This document shows, in pieces, positions 5,438 through 8,266 of a stretch of 8,266 bases of DNA. The stretch is from Candidatus Aminicenantota bacterium. GTDB taxonomy: Bacteria > Acidobacteriota > Aminicenantia > UBA2199. Below the pieces are notes generated by a model. It did no database searches. It saw nothing but the letters and a program-made list of their open reading frames with translations, and had not been told where the DNA came from. Within the stretch, counting starts at the first letter, position 1, and each line of letters begins with the position of its first letter. A program made the position numbers and the translations under genes. Location of the stretch: contig CP070627.1 of the NCBI GenBank assembly GCA_020355945.1, positions 1,284,792-1,293,057 of the forward strand, written 5' to 3'.

Positions 5438-8091
5438 ATTATCCGATCTGGGAAATCACAACCATGGGCGGTGCATCTCTCATCGCATTGATTTCTATCG
5501 TTCATGTATACATCTCCCACCTGGCCGTAGGAGGTGGATTGTTTATATGGCTCACCGATTTAAAAGGCTTCAAAGAAAATAACCCGCAGATTCATGTTTA
5601 TGTGAAAAAGCATACCTGGTTTTTCCTGCTGCTGACTATGGTATTTGGCGGGTTGACCGGTGTGGGTATCTGGTTTATCATCGGGCTGGTGCATCCGGCG
5701 GCTACATCCAAACTGATCCACGCTTTTGTCTTTGGCTGGGCCATCGAATGGGTCTTTTTCCTGGGAGAAATCACTGCTTTGTTGATCTACCATTACAAAT
5801 TTGCTGAACTCAAACCCAAAGCCCGTTTGAACATTGCCTTTTTATATTTCCTGTTCGCCTGGTTGAGTCTTTTTATTATCAATGGTATTATCGCCTTCAT
5901 GTTGACCCCCGGGGGTTGGCTGGAAACCCGGGACTTCTGGGCCGGATTTTTCAATCCCACCTTTCTCCCCTCGCTCTTGTTTCGCACCTTTATCACTATT
6001 ATGCTTGCCGGTCTTTTCGGTTACGTCACCGTGGTATTCATGAAAAAAAGCGAATTCAGGACCACCATGATGCGGTACTGTGGCAAATGGCTGCTTTTGC
6101 CTGCCATCGGCCTGGTTCCCACCGGTTTATACTATTATTATTCAGTACCCGCAGACATCCGCTATACCACTTTCTTTATGAACCCAGATACAGCCAGCTT
6201 TGTAACGGGTTTTATCGTGACCTCCATCCTGATCTTTATCATTGGCATATTCCTTTCACTGCGGACAAACCCTGGTCTGCAAAGGGTTATCACTTTTGTT
6301 CTCCTGTTGATTGGCTTGTTCTGGATGGGTGGGTTTGAATACATGCGGGAAACCGCAAGAAAACCCTTTGTTATCAGCAATTATATGTATTCTACCTCTG
6401 TTATGAAAGATGAAGTATCTAAACTCAATAAAGAAGGCATGCTTCCTCATTGCAAATGGACGGCAGTGAAGCAAGTAACCGCTGATAATCAAGTTGAAGC
6501 CGGCAGGGAGTTGTTCAACATCCAATGTCTCCCCTGTCATACTATTGGCGGTATCCGGAACGATATTCTTCTTAAGAGCGAACCTTTGACATACTTTGGC
6601 ACAATAGCCCATCTCACCGGCCAGGGAAAAATAAACCAATACATGCCGCCCTTTATGGGCAGGCAAGAAGAGAAAGAAGCCCTGGCCTTATACATTGCCG
6701 GTGCTCTTCAACAGAAAGAGATTATCTCTACACCCGTGCCCACGAAGGTCCCTGGCCTGGCGGAAACGGAAATACCTCCTTTTGATAAGGAAAAAGACCA
6801 ATACATCCTCCTGGTATGGAATAATGTAGGGATGCGCTGCTTATCCGATTGTGACCGCTGGTTTATGCTGTTACCCCCCAACAACACGCTGGAAGCGCAG
6901 TTGATCAAACGCGGGGAAACACCGGAATTGGTCACAGAAGGGGTGGAACTCAGCTATGCTGTGGACCCGGGGTTTGAGAATCCTGCCAAACATATACCCC
7001 TGTGGGACTATGCCGAAAGCACCCTCGGTAAAAAACTGGAAAAAAATCTAGGTTTGAAAGGTTTCGGTATGAAAGGGACATTTGTGGTGGCTGAAAGTGG
7101 TAACAGTTTTATTGCGCCCTGGATACCGGCGGTTCCTTACCAGGATGACGGCACCTACAACCCGTATCCGCTGTTCACGGTTGAGGCTAAAGACAAAGAG
7201 ACCGGCAAGGTGCTGGCATCCACTAAAGTAGTAGCTCCTACCTCCACGGAGATGGGGTGCCGGCACTGTCACGGCGGCGCCTGGCGAAAGAACAATATCT
7301 CCGGTGTGGAAGACGAAACCGCTGTCAATATATTAAAAGCCCATGACCGGATGAGTAAAACCAACCTTTACCGGGAAGCCCTGGCCGGAAAACCCCAAAA
7401 GTGCCAGAACTGTCATGCAGACCCCTCTATGGAAGCTAAGGGCAATCCCCGGTTGTTGAACCTCTCGGCTGCGATGCATGGTTTTCATGCCAATTACATG
7501 CCGGTGGAAGGTGCGGATGCCTGTGCGTTATGCCACCCTACGAATCCCGAAGGAAATACCCGCTGTTACCGGGGGGTTCATTCCCTACCGGGTATCACCT
7601 GTGTCAACTGCCACGGAACCATCCAGGACCATGCCATATCCCTGTTAAAAGCCCAGGAAGGTAAAAAAGGCCAGGACCGGTTGTTGAAATACCTGGAACC
7701 TAAAACCGTCAAAACCAAAGAAGAAATTAATCCGCGGGGGCCGTGGGCCAACGAACCGGATTGCTTGAATTGTCACCTGGATTATGAGAAACCCGAAGAT
7801 GGTTATACAGGATTTAACCAATGGACTGCAAGCAGGGAGGAGCTTTACCGGTTCCGTACCGGTGAAGAAGGAAGTATCCGGTGTGAGGCCTGTCACGGTG
7901 CACCCCATGCGGAATACCCGGCTTTTAACCCGTTAAGCAAGAACCGTGATGTGGTCCAACCCATGCAGTACAGTCAAACGCCTTATCCTATCGGTTCTAA
8001 TCTTTCCTGCATTTGTCACAGCATTGACATGGAAGAGTCTATTCATCATGAAAACATGACACATGAGGTAGGCAATAAGGTAGAGAATTAA
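5434..8091 (+). CDS. Cytochrome bd-like oxidase core fused to a multihaem cytochrome c tail
   Basis: This 885-residue protein begins with eight probable membrane helices (~13-40, 61-86, 95-121, 133-156, 176-203, 215-238, 255-276, 283-303). Features matching cytochrome bd subunit I are His24 in helix 1, AIEWVFFLGE in helix 3 (Glu105, Glu112; compare the Glu99/Glu107 pair of E. coli CydA) and FIINGIIAFMLTPGGW in helix 4. ETARKPF (306-312) lines up with the EVGRQPW segment. The loop after helix 6 is only about 16 residues, so the quinol loop is absent. The tail, placed outside the membrane by helix count, carries a class-I cytochrome c (CLPCH 365-369, YMPPFMG as likely Met ligand). A domain opening NNVGMRC (463-469) follows, then CXXCH at 609, 657, 697, 723, 777 and 817, and an odd CICH at 859-862. 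Likely role: oxygen reduction, or reduction of another small molecule, fed by c-type cytochromes. Lack of a conserved quinol site is known for some bd-superfamily branches. No CydB or CydX is nearby. Confidence 0.85.
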   Translation: MNYPIWEITTMGGASLIALISIVHVYISHLAVGGGLFIWLTDLKGFKENNPQIHVYVKKHTWFFLLLTMVFGGLTGVGIWFIIGLVHPAATSKLIHAFVFGWAIEWVFFLGEITALLIYHYKFAELKPKARLNIAFLYFLFAWLSLFIINGIIAFMLTPGGWLETRDFWAGFFNPTFLPSLLFRTFITIMLAGLFGYVTVVFMKKSEFRTTMMRYCGKWLLLPAIGLVPTGLYYYYSVPADIRYTTFFMNPDTASFVTGFIVTSILIFIIGIFLSLRTNPGLQRVITFVLLLIGLFWMGGFEYMRETARKPFVISNYMYSTSVMKDEVSKLNKEGMLPHCKWTAVKQVTADNQVEAGRELFNIQCLPCHTIGGIRNDILLKSEPLTYFGTIAHLTGQGKINQYMPPFMGRQEEKEALALYIAGALQQKEIISTPVPTKVPGLAETEIPPFDKEKDQYILLVWNNVGMRCLSDCDRWFMLLPPNNTLEAQLIKRGETPELVTEGVELSYAVDPGFENPAKHIPLWDYAESTLGKKLEKNLGLKGFGMKGTFVVAESGNSFIAPWIPAVPYQDDGTYNPYPLFTVEAKDKETGKVLASTKVVAPTSTEMGCRHCHGGAWRKNNISGVEDETAVNILKAHDRMSKTNLYREALAGKPQKCQNCHADPSMEAKGNPRLLNLSAAMHGFHANYMPVEGADACALCHPTNPEGNTRCYRGVHSLPGITCVNCHGTIQDHAISLLKAQEGKKGQDRLLKYLEPKTVKTKEEINPRGPWANEPDCLNCHLDYEKPEDGYTGFNQWTASREELYRFRTGEEGSIRCEACHGAPHAEYPAFNPLSKNRDVVQPMQYSQTPYPIGSNLSCICHSIDMEESIHHENMTHEVGNKVEN
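6508..6708 (+). other. Class-I cytochrome c domain within the fusion protein
   Basis: Residues ~359-425 form a compact monohaem domain: ELFNIQCLPCHTIGG supplies the haem-binding Cys365, Cys368 and His369. YMPPFMG, some 35 residues later, supplies a likely Met axial ligand before the closing helix EEKEALALYIAGAL. It sits directly after the last membrane helix, so it is best placed to hand electrons to the membrane haems. Confidence 0.85.
6796..7233 (+). other. NxGMxC-type domain within the fusion protein
   Basis: Residues ~455-600 begin YILLVWNNVGMRCLSDCDRW, then MLLPPNNTLEAQLIKRG. This resembles the W-N-D-x-G-M-H-C region followed by L-P-P-Y-N-T-L that I know from extracytoplasmic multihaem cytochromes. 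Here Arg468 replaces the usual His. It has no CXXCH of its own, but Cys469 and Cys473 form a CX3C pair. Function unknown; it precedes the haem-rich tail as in other proteins of this type. Confidence 0.55.
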
Positions 8092-8110
8092 TGAAATTAA
8101 TAAAAAGCTT

Positions 8111-8193
8111 TTGTGGGGGTCCGTTATAACGGGGGCGGTTTTCTCGAAAAGAGCCCCCCTATGCTTCACGGAGCCGAAGGCGCCGTGCCCCCG
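8111..8193. other. GC-rich structured element downstream of the oxidase operon
   Basis: Three symmetric units are packed here. CCGTTATAACGG (8121-8132) is a perfect palindrome. GGGGGC (8131-8136) pairs with GCCCCC (8153-8158) around a TTTT-CTCG-AAAA inner stem. CACGG-A-GCC-GAA-GGC-G-CCGTG (8167-8187) is a hairpin with one A/G mismatch. A second G-run (8115-8119) and C-run (8188-8192) could pair outside these. There is no T-run after either hairpin, so a Rho-independent terminator is not a clean fit; a REP-like repeat or an mRNA 3'-end stabiliser is possible. Confidence 0.6.
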
Positions 8194-8248
8194 AATAGGT
8201 CTCCTTTGCCAGCAATTCTCATTTTGAATTTTTTTCCAAATACTGGCG

Positions 8249-8266
8249 ATTTACACGGATTATCAC
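8249..8266. repeat. Truncated ACACGGATT-type repeat, inverted relative to the left-edge copy
   Basis: The bases ATTTACACGGATTATCAC resemble the reverse complement of the repeat at 1-31; ACACGGATT here is the exact complement of AATCCGTGT at 1-9. The element runs off the window, so its length and unit number are unknown. Confidence 0.45.

Noticed and set aside
8131..8187. Rho-independent terminator of the oxidase operon
   Set aside because: Strong hairpins exist, but neither is followed by a T-run, so I list it as a structured element only.
8234..8266. Possible metallophosphatase-like N-terminal motif (NTGDLHG) in the frame open to the right edge
   Set aside because: The same bases match the ACACGGATT-type repeat, and too few residues are visible to claim a protein family.

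Overview
The window looks like a chromosomal segment of a Gram-negative-type bacterium with c-type cytochrome biogenesis. Start sites carry strong AAGGAGG-type ribosome binding sites, intergenic DNA is AT-rich, and the edges carry short ACACGGATT-type repeats common in several uncultured phyla. I cannot fix the phylum from sequence alone; an Aminicenantes/Acidobacteria-like lineage is only a guess. There are four well-supported genes in two divergent blocks, and no tRNA, rRNA, CRISPR array or transposase gene.

Left block, minus strand. A serpin-type protease inhibitor (2678-3925) is followed by an exported sulfatase-fold protein (132-2483). The 194-bp gap between them holds a good promoter for the sulfatase-fold gene, so the two need not be co-transcribed. 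The serpin lacks a signal peptide and has a hinge suited to inhibition. The sulfatase-fold protein has a Thr where true sulfatases carry the Cys that becomes formylglycine. Small tandem repeats lie on both sides of the sulfatase-fold gene.

Middle, 3926-4342. An AT-rich divergent intergenic region holds the promoter of the right block (TTGAAA, 17 bp, TAAAAT) and a 16-bp perfect palindrome overlapping it. It also holds a 12-bp inverted repeat in the probable serpin leader.

Right block, plus strand. This is a translationally coupled two-gene operon and the most interesting part of the window. The first gene (4343-5437) is a polytopic membrane protein. The second (5434-8091) is a fusion of an 8-helix membrane core resembling the catalytic subunit of cytochrome bd oxygen reductases with a long, probably periplasmic tail. 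The tail carries a class-I cytochrome c domain, a domain with the motif NxGMxC, and six more CXXCH haem sites plus one odd CXCH site. The two membrane proteins are paralogues. The short quinol loop of the core and the fused haems suggest an enzyme that draws electrons from a c-type cytochrome chain rather than directly from quinol. This fits the described but largely uncharacterised non-quinol branches of the bd superfamily.

Right edge. After the operon comes a GC-rich, highly structured stretch (8111-8193) and then the start of another ACACGGATT-type repeat, inverted relative to the copy at position 1.
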